Made by a program: the position numbers and the translations under genes. The notes under the pieces are model-generated. The model worked only from the letters and a program-made list of their open reading frames with translations. It was not told the DNA's origin and made no database searches. A stretch of 64,000 nucleotides of DNA from Rhizobium altiplani. Its GTDB lineage: Bacteria > Pseudomonadota > Alphaproteobacteria > Rhizobiales > Rhizobiaceae. Shown in pieces: positions 44,138 through 53,150 of this stretch. Where the stretch lies: positions 28,269 through 92,268 of the forward strand of contig NZ_LNCD01000092.1 of assembly GCF_001542405.1 (NCBI RefSeq), read 5' to 3'. Positions within the stretch are counted from its first letter, which is position 1. Each line of letters starts with the position of its first letter.

Positions 44138-44866
44138 TCAGATCGGCTGGTTGCTCGGGAGCAGCACCATGTCGCGAATGGTGACGTGTCGAGGGCGCGA
44201 CAACATGAACGTAATCGCGTCAGCGACGTCTTCTGCTCGCACGCCTTCACCCAGTCGGACCTTTTCTGCTATTTGTTCTTCGTCCGTGTAGCCCGTAAGT
44301 TTTGTCAAAACGATACCTGGAGCAACAGCCCCCACACGAATGTTTTGCTGCCCAACTTGCCGGCGCAGGCCGTGTATGAAAGCCTGAATGGCGTGCTTCG
44401 ACGCACTGTAAACTGGCTCGTGGTGGATCGCCGTATGTCCTGAAACGGAGCTAAGTGCGACAATATCACCGGCCTGTTGTGCCACCATGCTTGGGAGCAC
44501 GCGGCGGATTGTCCGAAAGACGCTGTTGACGTTCAGTCCGATAAGTCTGTCCCATATTTCGGGATCATCGTCCGGTACATAGCCCTGATGGAACATCCCG
44601 GCGCTGGCCACTAAAACATCAATTCGGCCAAAAGTCCTAAGGTGATCGTCGACCACCTTTTCGACCATTCCGTCTTCACACAGGTCGGCGGCCACGATCG
44701 AGGCCCGGCCCGAAAACTCTTCAACGAGCTTCGAATACTCAGTGTCCAGGCGAGCGGTCAGGGCAAGCTGAGCGCCCTGCGCAGCCAATGCACGCGCTGT
44801 CGCCAGTCCGATGCCGGAGCTTGCTCCAGTGATCAGAGCGACTTTGTCTTTCAAGGGGTAAACCAT
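44138..44866 (-). CDS. Short-chain dehydrogenase/reductase
   Basis: The ATG at 44866 follows GGAGGATTGAG. The 242-residue product has the Rossmann motif LITGASSGIGLATA, the NAG-type motif LVASAGMFHQ, a catalytic Ser in ALSSVSGHTA and YSASKHA with Tyr and Lys: a classical SDR with all active-site residues. It is the last gene of the catabolic operon, 158 bp after the BtpA-like gene. The substrate is unknown, probably an alcohol or keto group of the imported sugar. Confidence 0.88.
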   Translation of the reverse strand: MVYPLKDKVALITGASSGIGLATARALAAQGAQLALTARLDTEYSKLVEEFSGRASIVAADLCEDGMVEKVVDDHLRTFGRIDVLVASAGMFHQGYVPDDDPEIWDRLIGLNVNSVFRTIRRVLPSMVAQQAGDIVALSSVSGHTAIHHEPVYSASKHAIQAFIHGLRRQVGQQNIRVGAVAPGIVLTKLTGYTDEEQIAEKVRLGEGVRAEDVADAITFMLSRPRHVTIRDMVLLPSNQPI

Positions 44867-45023
44867 CTCAATCCTCCAGAATGATGGAACTTGTGGTCGG
44901 CAACATGCAAAAGAGCGAGCCCCCTGCATGTCACCGCTAAGCGTCGACCCAGGTTCGCTCACCCGATCAAGGGGAGAGCGTAGGGACCCAAGCCCGGGGT
45001 GCATTCAAACCGGGGACCGGGGC

Positions 45024-45827
45024 CTAATGTCGAATTGACTTCACCTTATCCATGAACGCCTTCACACGGGCCGGATCGACGGCGTTTTCGAACACACCAT
45101 CAATCTTGAACGTGGATCCTACAACCGCGCCATCGGAGACCGATAGCTGGCGCTCCACGTTCTCGAGCCTGCAACCGGTGTTGCACAGCACGACGGTACC
45201 GGGAACTGCGGCTTTGACGCTCGACAAGATCTGCGTATCGGTTTCGGCGCCAGCGGTCAGACCTGAGACACAAAGCGCGTCCGGACGATTGTTGAACACC
45301 GTGGACTTTGCAATATCGACGATGTTTCGGTTGCCGAGATAGGAGGCGGCCTCGGGAACAATGTTGTAAAGCAACTTCAAGTCCGGGGCGAGACGCATCT
45401 TGTGGCGTATGGTATCGCCGACATTGGTATTCCAAAGGCCGAAATCACTCGCATAGACGCCGCTGATGATTTCGCGGATGAACAGTGCACCGGTCGCGGC
45501 GGCCAGATCGATCGAGGCGATGGGGTCCCAAAGGACGTTGACGCCAAACGGGATCGTGATCGATGGCATCACCTCGCCAATCACACGCGCCATGGCGGCA
45601 GTGGTCTCCGGGCGCACTTTCGTCAGATAGGGAAGGCTGAATTCGTTTGAGAACATGACCGCATCGACGCCACCGTCCTGAAGGTGCGTAAGGTCGGCAA
45701 GAGCTTTGTCGATAACCATTTTCATGCCCCCGGCCGTATCGTAGGCCGGATCGCCAGGCAGTGCCTGGAGGTGGCACATGGCGATGATTGGTTTATCAAC
45801 GTGGAAGATTTCTTTGAGCCATTGCAT
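45024..45827 (-). CDS. BtpA/SgcQ family TIM-barrel protein
   Basis: The 267-residue protein shows IIAMCHLQALPGDPAYD near the start, VDAVMFSNEFSLPYL and VPGTVVLCNTGCRLENVERQ: the BtpA/SgcQ family. Members occur in sugar-catabolic clusters (SgcQ) and as photosystem biogenesis proteins (BtpA), the latter unlikely here. It is probably an aldolase-like or isomerase-like enzyme of this pathway. Confidence 0.85.
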   Translation of the reverse strand: MQWLKEIFHVDKPIIAMCHLQALPGDPAYDTAGGMKMVIDKALADLTHLQDGGVDAVMFSNEFSLPYLTKVRPETTAAMARVIGEVMPSITIPFGVNVLWDPIASIDLAAATGALFIREIISGVYASDFGLWNTNVGDTIRHKMRLAPDLKLLYNIVPEAASYLGNRNIVDIAKSTVFNNRPDALCVSGLTAGAETDTQILSSVKAAVPGTVVLCNTGCRLENVERQLSVSDGAVVGSTFKIDGVFENAVDPARVKAFMDKVKSIRH

Positions 45828-45923
45828 CGGATTTTCCTCTTTGTGTTGCTGATTGATGGTCTTCAGTAAAATGACGAGTCGTGTCTGCCGAACGGGCCGC
45901 CCCCGCAGGAATTCAGTTCAACG

Positions 45924-46793
45924 CTAATTTCTCGTCAGGGCCGCGGTGCTGTCGCGCCTGTCTGGCGTTGGCTCTTCGATCTCGCCAAGAAACCCTAGGA
46001 TGAGCTCGGCTGTCCGCTCGGCGTAGCTGGGTTTGGCGTGAACGTCGTCTTTCCGCGGCGCCTTTTCAAACCGGGAGCCAGGGATCAACCGATGGAGTTT
46101 CTCGGCGAGCGTGAAGGGATGGATGTCGTCCGCGTCGACGCCGATGACGAGCGTCGGAACCTTGATGGCCGCAAGTTGCTCGGTAGACAATTCCACACCG
46201 TCTCCTGCGATGTCCGACAGCAGTTTCCCAAGCCATTCAGGCTGGTGTTCTCCGAGGTAATCGGTCAACGTGCTGTAGTTGTCTGGGCTTGATCGCCTTA
46301 TCCGAGCCGCAAGATCGCTCGAAACAAAGATCTCGAGAGCCTTCTTGCGCGGGTATCTCCGCAGCAATTCGCCGACTGCCCGGATCGGCTCGAGATTGTC
46401 AGGAGATTTGTCCAGAAACCATGCGGGGCGCACCAGGATCAGGCCGTGCACACGCGAAGGGTTCCGGATCGCAAGCGCAAGCGCAAGCGCCGCGCCCATC
46501 GAGATGCCGCCCACAACAAAGCCGTGCGGGAACCGCCCAGCTGAGTATGCTTCCATGTCCTGATAGAAGGCCTCTATCGAAAAGGCCCGCGGCTGCGGGC
46601 AGGACGAGCCACCATGCCCGGCGCATTCGATCGTGGTCAGAGCGAACCGTTCATCGTCGGGGAAAATGCGCGCTACCTGGTGCGCGTCACCGCCGAGGCC
46701 GTGCTGGAACAACACGGGGAGCCCATGATTGCCGCGACTGACGACATTCAGGGATGCACCGCTGAGAGATCGGATGAAACTATCGTTCGTCAA
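45924..46793 (-). CDS. Alpha/beta hydrolase
   Basis: I placed the start at the TTG at 46793 (AGAAGG 9 nt upstream), giving 289 residues, because upstream in-frame starts would overlap the dehydrogenase gene by 150 bp. Motifs are LFQHGLGGDAHQ (oxyanion region), GGISMGAAL (nucleophile Ser elbow), an acidic residue in VIGVDADDIHP and a candidate His in DDVHAKPSY. It could cleave an ester or lactone of the substrate. The substrate is not predictable. Confidence 0.8.
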   Translation of the reverse strand: MTNDSFIRSLSGASLNVVSRGNHGLPVLFQHGLGGDAHQVARIFPDDERFALTTIECAGHGGSSCPQPRAFSIEAFYQDMEAYSAGRFPHGFVVGGISMGAALALALAIRNPSRVHGLILVRPAWFLDKSPDNLEPIRAVGELLRRYPRKKALEIFVSSDLAARIRRSSPDNYSTLTDYLGEHQPEWLGKLLSDIAGDGVELSTEQLAAIKVPTLVIGVDADDIHPFTLAEKLHRLIPGSRFEKAPRKDDVHAKPSYAERTAELILGFLGEIEEPTPDRRDSTAALTRN

Positions 46794-46812
46794 GTCGGGC
46801 AACCTTCTCTGC

Positions 46813-47922
46813 CTAGAGGTCGATGTGACGCCGGGTGCGGATACTCTCGTCGGCGGCAAGAACGACCCGGAGACTGTCCACCGCAGCTGTGAGGTCCGGC
46901 GTGTCGATCGCGCCTGTTCGGATGGCGCCGAGAAACGCGCGCTGCTCAAGTTCGCAAAGTGCGTCATGATCAGGCTCGTCGGCCATCCTGATGATTTCGT
47001 CGGCGTGTTTCAGGGAATTGTCCGGATTGAGCGCAGAATGGTGGATCCGCAGCGCGCTCGTTTTCACATGGTTCAGGATGTCCGAAGACGCGGTCGTCGA
47101 TGCCCCTTCATTGGCGGCGTCACCCTGTTCACTCATCGTGATACTGACCGCACCTTTTGGCCCGACGATGTCTTTCACGAAGTAGGCCACTTCGCTCATC
47201 ATCGGGCCCCAGCCGACCTCGTACCAGCCGATCGAGCCATCATCGAAGGCCACCTGCAACTGACCATAATTGTACTGGTCCTCGGCGATCTCATCTGTGA
47301 GCCGCGCGCCGATGCCATGGACGCGAACGGGCTTGGCTCCCGTCAGTTCGCACATAACGTCGATATAGTGCACGCCGCAGTCGACCAGCGGGGGCAGGGA
47401 CTTCATCAGGTTTTTATGCCAGGTCCAGGAATGCCCAATTGATTGCTGATTGATGTTCATCCGCATGACCAGCGGTTTGCCGAGTTCTTTGCCGCGCCTA
47501 ATGAGCTCGCGCCACGAGGGATGGACGCGCAGAATGTAGCCGATATAGAGAGTGCGCTGTGTTTCCTTGGCGACGGCGACCATGTGTTCACCCTCTTGAA
47601 CACTCCGCGCCATCGGCTTTTCCACGAAGACATGGGCTCCGGCCCGCATTGCCTTGATCGCGAAATCGGCATGGGTGTCGGGATAAGTACTGATGATGAC
47701 CGCGTCTGGCTTAAGCCCTTTCAGGGCCTCGTCGAAATCATTGAAGCGATCGACGGATGACAAGGCAGGTGGCACTTCCATGGAAAGCACCGAGCGGCTG
47801 CAAATGCCGACCAGTTCAAAGCCGTCGATGCGAGTGATAGCCGCAGCGTGCGAAATGCCCATATGGCCAAGCCCGACCGCGAGAACGCGAAGTGCGCTTT
47901 CATTGTCACGATCGTCAGGCAT
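46813..47922 (-). CDS. Gfo/Idh/MocA family oxidoreductase
   Basis: The ATG at 47922 (MPDDRDNESALRVLAVGLGH) has AAGGAGG upstream and overlaps the end of the PIG-L gene by 8 bp. The 369-residue protein has the NAD-binding motif VGLGHMGISHA, the EKPMA motif with catalytic Lys near residue 110 and a substrate-domain HYIDVMCEL motif with His. Members oxidise sugars or inositols. It is one of two such enzymes in the operon, implying two oxidation or epimerisation steps. Confidence 0.88.
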   Translation of the reverse strand: MPDDRDNESALRVLAVGLGHMGISHAAAITRIDGFELVGICSRSVLSMEVPPALSSVDRFNDFDEALKGLKPDAVIISTYPDTHADFAIKAMRAGAHVFVEKPMARSVQEGEHMVAVAKETQRTLYIGYILRVHPSWRELIRRGKELGKPLVMRMNINQQSIGHSWTWHKNLMKSLPPLVDCGVHYIDVMCELTGAKPVRVHGIGARLTDEIAEDQYNYGQLQVAFDDGSIGWYEVGWGPMMSEVAYFVKDIVGPKGAVSITMSEQGDAANEGASTTASSDILNHVKTSALRIHHSALNPDNSLKHADEIIRMADEPDHDALCELEQRAFLGAIRTGAIDTPDLTAAVDSLRVVLAADESIRTRRHIDL

Positions 47923-48736
47923 CAAACCCTCCTTCAAAAGGTGCTGGGTATCCTGGTGTCCACAGTCTCTCCCTGCCGGAGCGCGCTTCGTATCGCTCGG
48001 CATGTCGTCGCATCGCTTCGACGAGACCAGCATCGTTGCCGAAGATTTCGGAGATCTGGCTCGGATAGAGCAGCGCGGCCTCGATCCGAGCCGCAAGCTC
48101 CACGTCGATGAATTCAGGGACTGACTGTTGCCAACCCGAGAGCTCGAGGCCGCGTTCGACTGTTATCGGGTGTTCGGCCGGGAATTCCCCGAGCAGATAA
48201 GGGAATTCCTCGTAAAGCCTGAGCGTCTGACGGCCGAGGCAGACATCTTTGGCCGCCGCAACCACCATGAGATGATCTGCATGACGGCCGATACCAATCG
48301 GCGCATAAACAATGTCGGGACGTTCCTCAGCGATGATCTGGCCAAGCCTGGCTTTGGCCGCCTCGACATGTTTTTGGTCGGCGAGCTTCAGTCCGGCAAA
48401 TAGCTGCGGAATATCGCTGTATATCGGCTGCCCATTGTCATCCGTGCGGTAGATCGCATCCGGAAACCCCTCATGACGGCACCGCGCTCGAAGGAAATTT
48501 GCGGCCTGCCGATCCTCCTGCCGGCGGATCGCGTAGGGACGGTCGCCGCGGTTCCAGACGCCATGAAACCGGCGCGCGAGTGGCGTAAGCGCGCCAATGG
48601 CGTCGGCGGTGATGAAGGTCGAGGTAATGACGTCGTCGCCACCGCTCGTCAGCTTTCTGATAAGCCCGGCACAGCTGAATGGCGCATCGTCGAGATGCGG
48701 CGACAGAAAGAGGTGACGCGTGGCGCCCTTTCCCAT
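47915..48736 (-). CDS. PIG-L family deacetylase
   Basis: The 273-residue protein has FLSPHLDDAPFSC (the PHxDD zinc site) and IGIGRHADHLMV (the second His), as in PIG-L/LmbE N-acetylglucosamine deacetylases. It overlaps genes on both sides by one to eight bp. Its presence suggests that the pathway substrate carries an N-acetyl or similar acyl group that is removed inside the cell. Confidence 0.87.
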   Translation of the reverse strand: MGKGATRHLFLSPHLDDAPFSCAGLIRKLTSGGDDVITSTFITADAIGALTPLARRFHGVWNRGDRPYAIRRQEDRQAANFLRARCRHEGFPDAIYRTDDNGQPIYSDIPQLFAGLKLADQKHVEAAKARLGQIIAEERPDIVYAPIGIGRHADHLMVVAAAKDVCLGRQTLRLYEEFPYLLGEFPAEHPITVERGLELSGWQQSVPEFIDVELAARIEAALLYPSQISEIFGNDAGLVEAMRRHAERYEARSGRERLWTPGYPAPFEGGFDA

Positions 48737-49578
48737 CAGCGGACCGGCTCCTTTGACGGAAGAAGATCGGAGAGAAATGCGGCGGTCGACGCGGCTTCGC
48801 TCTCATCGAAACCATGGGCGATGACTGGACCCGAGAAGCCGCCTCGGACAAACAGGTTGAGGAGCCTGGGAAAGTCGATGAAGCCTGTCCCGGGCGCGCA
48901 AGGCCTGCCGTCGATGCGCATATCCTGTGCATGAATGATAGACGTCGAATCTGCCAGGAGATCGTAGGCCCGAAGCAGGGTGTCGGACGCATAATCGCGT
49001 TTGCTCCATTCAACGAGGTTGAAAGGGTCGAACACGATCTTGACGCGGTTGCTCCCAACTTCGTCGAGGAGGCGCCGCGCACTCGTCGGCGAGGAAATGA
49101 CATTCGATGGCTCAGGTTCAACACCAAGGACAACATCGTGCGCCTCGGCAATTTCGATCAGCCGGTCGAGTTCGCCGCGGAACGCGCTCCAAGCTTCTTC
49201 ACCGGCGTTGTCGGGATGAATTTTCCATTTGTCCATGGCATGGCGGGTCCCGGTGCAAAGGGTGATCGTCGAGTAGCCAAGTGCTTTGCTTGCTTCGGCG
49301 AGCACGCGGAAACCCTGTCTTCCTTCTTCGACAACCTTCGGGTTGGGGGCGATCATATTGTAGGTGCCAGAGATAACCGGAATGGTCACGTTGCTCGCGG
49401 CGAAGTCACGCCGCACGGTTTCGAGGTGACCATCGTCCACGACCGACGGCAAGGTATCGAGGCCTATGCTCGCCATGTTGAACTGCGTGCACTCATAGCC
49501 GGCAAGCGCGATTGCATCGGCAAGACTGGCGCTTGTCTTGCGATCGAAGGTTTTGGCGAAGATTCCAAGGTGGATCAA
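48736..49578 (-). CDS. Sugar phosphate isomerase/epimerase (TIM barrel)
   Basis: A TTG at 49578 begins IHLGIFAKTFDRKT, the usual start of this xylose-isomerase-like family, giving about 280 residues; an in-frame ATG at 49647 is possible. Motifs include TITLCTGTRH, VVLGVEPEPSNVI (metal-binding Glu), VKIVFDPFNLVEWS and IIHAQDMRI. It probably isomerises or epimerises an intermediate between the dehydrogenase and kinase steps. The family includes MocC- and IolE-type enzymes. Exact start uncertain. Confidence 0.82.
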   Translation of the reverse strand: MIHLGIFAKTFDRKTSASLADAIALAGYECTQFNMASIGLDTLPSVVDDGHLETVRRDFAASNVTIPVISGTYNMIAPNPKVVEEGRQGFRVLAEASKALGYSTITLCTGTRHAMDKWKIHPDNAGEEAWSAFRGELDRLIEIAEAHDVVLGVEPEPSNVISSPTSARRLLDEVGSNRVKIVFDPFNLVEWSKRDYASDTLLRAYDLLADSTSIIHAQDMRIDGRPCAPGTGFIDFPRLLNLFVRGGFSGPVIAHGFDESEAASTAAFLSDLLPSKEPVR

Positions 49579-49790
49579 TTTGTCAGTCCATTTTCTAAAG
49601 GTGCCCGTAGGCGTCGTCCGATGCGATGAGCGGCAGCCGATAACCATGCTTGGTGAGTCAAGGCGGTGTTCAAGTTTCGGGTCACCCTGCTAGGTTCAAT
49701 ATTTCGATGTTTGCGAAGAGGGATGGCGAGCCGGGTGACGCGCCATCCCCCCGGGAGGGCGAGCTGCTGGTACAGCCCGCGTTAGGGATC

Positions 49791-50783
49791 CTACAACAGC
49801 GCAGAATTCTTGACCTGGTTCCCATCATGACCGGGCGGCTCATCAAGCCTCTCAAGATCCTGAGGTGTGAGATAGCGCCGCATTGCCGGCTGCTTCAAGA
49901 CCGCTGAGGCAATCGCGGTCCCAAGTCGAGCTGACCCGGCCCAGTCTCGTCCGCGGGATAATCCGAGCGCAAAGCCTGCGTTGAAACTGTCTCCCGCGCC
50001 AGTCGTATCCGGCCCCTCAATCGGAACACACCGGATCTCGACGGCGGCAGCGTTGGTGCTTGCGGAAACCAGGCAGCCTTTCGCGCCCATCTTCACGACC
50101 ACCGCTCCGGCGAAGCTTTGCCGCATTTCCTCCAACGCCTCGATCACGTCCTCGTGCCCGGTTAGGGCCAGTAGCTCCGCCTCGTTTGGCAGAAAGCAGT
50201 GGCACTCCTGGATCACAGCAAGGAGCATGTCGCGGACGGATCCTGACCAGCCGGCCTGGTCGGAGCCAGGGTCGAACAATACGATGCTGCCATTCTGACG
50301 CGCTTGCCTGGCGAGCTCGGCTACGTCGGGCTGAAGGGCCGGGGTCGTGAAGAAGCCGGTCAGAAGCGTGATCGGCGCTGTCATCGCATCATCTGAGAGA
50401 TCCCTCTTCGAGAAGGTCTCCATATGACCCCGCGACGTAAGAAAAGACCGCTCCCTGTCAGCTGCCTCCAGCGCCACCGTGATGCTAGTCGGCTGCTCGA
50501 CCGACGTGATGTCGGAAGTTTGCACCCCAACCGCGGCGAGCATCGAACGGATAACCGCACCGATCGGATCATTACCTAATGATCCGAACAGTCGAACTGG
50601 CGCTCCGGCTGCCGCAAGCACCATCCCGGTTATGCCGCCGCTGCCCCCGGGTCGGAAGCTGACGTCCTCGACGAACCGCTCTTCGCCGGGGGGAGGCAAG
50701 GCTGCCACCGGCCGCATTACCAGGTCGGCTTGAACATTCCCGATCACGGCAATCGCCTTGGAGGAGCTGCCCATGGCGATCAT
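49791..50783 (-). CDS. PfkB family carbohydrate kinase
   Basis: The 330-residue protein has the PfkB N-terminal Gly-rich motif RPGGSGGITGMVLAAAGAPV and the C-terminal catalytic signature PDTTGAGDSFNAGF with the base Asp. It overlaps the upstream oxidoreductase gene by 4 bp (ATGA). It phosphorylates a sugar or related compound. Ribokinase-like members are often found in DeoR-controlled operons. Confidence 0.9.
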   Translation of the reverse strand: MIAMGSSSKAIAVIGNVQADLVMRPVAALPPPGEERFVEDVSFRPGGSGGITGMVLAAAGAPVRLFGSLGNDPIGAVIRSMLAAVGVQTSDITSVEQPTSITVALEAADRERSFLTSRGHMETFSKRDLSDDAMTAPITLLTGFFTTPALQPDVAELARQARQNGSIVLFDPGSDQAGWSGSVRDMLLAVIQECHCFLPNEAELLALTGHEDVIEALEEMRQSFAGAVVVKMGAKGCLVSASTNAAAVEIRCVPIEGPDTTGAGDSFNAGFALGLSRGRDWAGSARLGTAIASAVLKQPAMRRYLTPQDLERLDEPPGHDGNQVKNSALL

Positions 50784-51835
50784 GCCGACTTGCGATGATC
50801 AGGCTCGGCACGAGCGGCGAGCAAATTGACGGACTCCACGATTTCGAGCGCCTTTAGGCCATCAAGCGCTGTCGGCTGAACCGGCTGGCCGTTGAGGAGT
50901 GCTGCCGCAAAGGCTTCCACCTGCAGCTTGTAGGCGTCCGTATCGCCGAAGATCGGTTCCTCGTAGCTGGAGTTCTCGGCTCGGAAAATGCGAACCTTGC
51001 TGGCTGCGCGTGAGAAGGGAAAAGGGATCTCGGCGCTGATATGTCCCTTGCTGCCGTAGACCTGGAAGCCTTCAGTCCATTCGGCATGAACACTTGCCGT
51101 TACTTCGAAAGATGCAGCAGCACCGGCCTCCGTTGTTGCAATGCCGTGCCAGGAGTGATCGGCGCCGTCGACCGCCATAGTTGCTGCCGACACTGTAAAG
51201 TCGCCGAGAAGGAAGCGCATCAGATCGAAAGTATGGATCCCATGAGTCGCCAGAAGATGTGTCTTCCGGTTGGCAGCTTTGAGCGCCGTCTCGCGGCTTC
51301 GCACGTCTTGATCGACCAGCATGGCCGGAAACAAGGTTGCCTCGACGGGTGGACGCAGCTCCGACATCACGCGATACCAGCAACGCGCACTCAAGATCCG
51401 GCCAATGTCGCCTGCGGCGATGACTTGCCGTGCGCGAGCAATGCCCGGATCAAACCGCTTCATGCTGCCGACCTGCAACTGGAGGCCGGTTTTGCCGAGA
51501 ACGTCGATCAATGTTTCCGCTTCCGACGCGGTTACGGCGACCGGCTTTTCGACAAGAACATGCTTGCCGGCCTGGAGGGCGGCGATGGAGACCGGCACGT
51601 GGAACCGGTCAGGGATAGCAATCAGCACGGCGTCGAGGTCGGCGTTCAGAAAATCCTGCTGCTCGGTATAGGCGGGAACGCCAAGCCGCATACCCGCGCC
51701 CTTGGCAAGCAGTGCACTTGGATCGAATACCGCTGCCAGCTCGACATTGCTTGCCTTTTGGACTGCAGGAAAATGCGCCGCCTGGGCAATACGGCCGCAA
51801 CCAACCACGCCCAGTTTCAACTTGTCTTTTGTCAC
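50780..51835 (-). CDS. Gfo/Idh/MocA family oxidoreductase
   Basis: The 351-residue protein has GVVGCGRIAQAAHFP (NAD-binding), VLVEKPVAVTASEAE (catalytic Lys) and LATHGIHTFDLMRFLLG with the substrate-domain His. It is the first gene of the catabolic operon, and two TGCACGATAGTGTGCA palindromes lie 50-94 bp upstream of its start. It is similar in type to MocA and inositol dehydrogenases. Confidence 0.9.
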   Translation of the reverse strand: MTKDKLKLGVVGCGRIAQAAHFPAVQKASNVELAAVFDPSALLAKGAGMRLGVPAYTEQQDFLNADLDAVLIAIPDRFHVPVSIAALQAGKHVLVEKPVAVTASEAETLIDVLGKTGLQLQVGSMKRFDPGIARARQVIAAGDIGRILSARCWYRVMSELRPPVEATLFPAMLVDQDVRSRETALKAANRKTHLLATHGIHTFDLMRFLLGDFTVSAATMAVDGADHSWHGIATTEAGAAASFEVTASVHAEWTEGFQVYGSKGHISAEIPFPFSRAASKVRIFRAENSSYEEPIFGDTDAYKLQVEAFAAALLNGQPVQPTALDGLKALEIVESVNLLAARAEPDHRKSA

Positions 51836-51884
51836 TTCGCCTCTCCGGAACGATTGATCGAAATCTCGTTGCTACTATCAAGCA

Positions 51885-51929
51885 TGCACGATAGTGTGCA
51901 GTCAAGCAATAAATGCACGATAGTGTGCA
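51885..51929. promoter_or_regulatory. Operator pair upstream of the catabolic operon
   Basis: TGCACGATAGTGTGCA occurs twice, at 51885-51900 and 51914-51929, 29 bp apart, with GTCAAGCAATAAA between them. The same arrangement of two sites and GTCAAG is found before the binding-protein gene (43563-43608), and one site precedes the DeoR gene (52884-52899). Exact repetition and position strongly suggest the DeoR operator. Confidence 0.8.
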
Positions 51930-52098
51930 CTATCTAGCAACGATAAGCCTCTGCTCAAACCCGGAGGATATCGCAAAGTAATCGCAGCTCCGAAGCTAGG
52001 GGAGGGGGAGAAGCGTGTCTGCGAAATAAGCAATCCCCGCAAACCGCTTTCCCAACGCAAGTGCGGCGGCTCGGTTGCCCTGGAGGCCCAGCGACGTA

Positions 52099-52863
52099 TT
52101 ACAGTTCGACGATTTGGAGCTTTTTGCCGAAGGCCTTGCGCTGTTCCGCGTCGATCCGACTGTCGGTAATAATTTGCGAAAGCTCGTCTATACCGCAGAC
52201 CCGGGCAAGGGACCGTTTTCCGAGCTTTGAGCTATCGGCAACAAGCACGGCGCAATCGGCTGCGCGGATCATTGCCTGCTTCACCGGCACCTCGATGACG
52301 TTGACATTGCTCAAGCCAAGCTCTGCCTCCACGGCTTCGGCACCGATGAAAGCGATGTCGACGTGAATTTTACTGATGTAGTCGACCGTGTTGGGGCCGA
52401 CGAGCGTATAGACTGTATCGACCTGTACGCCGCCCGTGACGTGCAAGTTGATGTTGCTGCATTCCGAGAGCAACATTGCGATCTGAAGATCGTTTGTGAT
52501 CACGGTCAGGTTCTGCCTGGATTTGAGGCTATTTGCCACGTGCCATGTGGTCGAGCCGCTATCGACGAGGACAGTCTGACCATCCTTCACCAGGCCCGCA
52601 GCGTATTGTCCGAGCTGCCCTTTGACCGATGAGCGAAATTTTCGTCTTGGTTCATAAGGATAGTCAAACCCTTCCTTAGTCTCGATTGGCAGGAAACCGC
52701 CCTGGGTACGGATGATAAGTCCCTCGGCTTCAAGACGAGCGAGATCACGCCGGATCGTCGAGCTATCGACCCCAAATTCGTCCTCGATGATCTTCGAAGG
52801 AACGTAACCCGTCTTTTGAGCGCGCTCCACCATTTGGCGACGTCTCTCGGCCCCATTTGTCAT
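52099..52863 (-). CDS. DeoR-family transcriptional repressor
   Basis: The ATG at 52863 (MTNGAERRRQMVERAQKTGY) follows GAGGA; the 254-residue product has an N-terminal HTH (VDSSTIRRDLARLEAEGLII, the DeoR signature) and a DeoRC sensor domain (VDSGSTTWHVANSL, VTGGVQ and DIAFIGAEAV). It probably represses the adjacent catabolic operon and its own gene, being released by a phosphorylated intermediate. A palindrome (52884-52899) lies 21 bp upstream of the start, consistent with autoregulation. Confidence 0.93.
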   Translation of the reverse strand: MTNGAERRRQMVERAQKTGYVPSKIIEDEFGVDSSTIRRDLARLEAEGLIIRTQGGFLPIETKEGFDYPYEPRRKFRSSVKGQLGQYAAGLVKDGQTVLVDSGSTTWHVANSLKSRQNLTVITNDLQIAMLLSECSNINLHVTGGVQVDTVYTLVGPNTVDYISKIHVDIAFIGAEAVEAELGLSNVNVIEVPVKQAMIRAADCAVLVADSSKLGKRSLARVCGIDELSQIITDSRIDAEQRKAFGKKLQIVEL

Positions 52864-52883
52864 TTTAGTCCTCGGACGCACAT

Positions 52884-52899
52884 TGCACGTTTTCGTGTA
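52884..52899. promoter_or_regulatory. DeoR operator at its own gene
   Basis: TGCACGTTTTCGTGTA is an almost perfect palindrome (TGCACG/CGTGTA) matching the sites at 43563 and 51885. It lies 21 bp upstream of the deoR-type start codon. Confidence 0.65.
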
Positions 52900-53060
52900 T
52901 CACACCCTCTTTGCTTAGCGGTGCGTCGTCAAGTGCGCAATCGAGAAGGTTAGGGCTTGCCACACAACGCTTGTAAAGACGGTCTATTCGCGCTGCCCGG
53001 CTAAGATTTAGTTTCCCTCGCACGCTGCTACGCTTTCGGCAAGGCGTACCGGAGTTTCGT

Positions 53061-53150
53061 TCAAACGGCATGGCTCGTTTCACCATAACCTTTTTCCAAC
53101 GCCATCTTGGCCAGTTCAGGACTGAGGCACTCATCAATCAGGAACTTCAT
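53061..53150 (-). pseudogene. DUF5615 PIN-like toxin, truncated
   Basis: Directly overlapping the antitoxin gene end (53134), the frame starts MKFLIDECLSPELAKMALEK and continues GYGETSHAV, then TGA. Intact DUF5615 proteins have about 120 residues and usually continue with Trp after this point, so the TGA probably replaces a TGG. Downstream sequence shows no further DUF5615 similarity. The toxin is most likely inactive. Confidence 0.65.

Noticed and set aside
52865..53137. 90-codon minus-strand frame between the DeoR gene and the toxin remnant
   Set aside because: It shows no similarity to the missing toxin part, overlaps the DeoR operator and has irregular composition.
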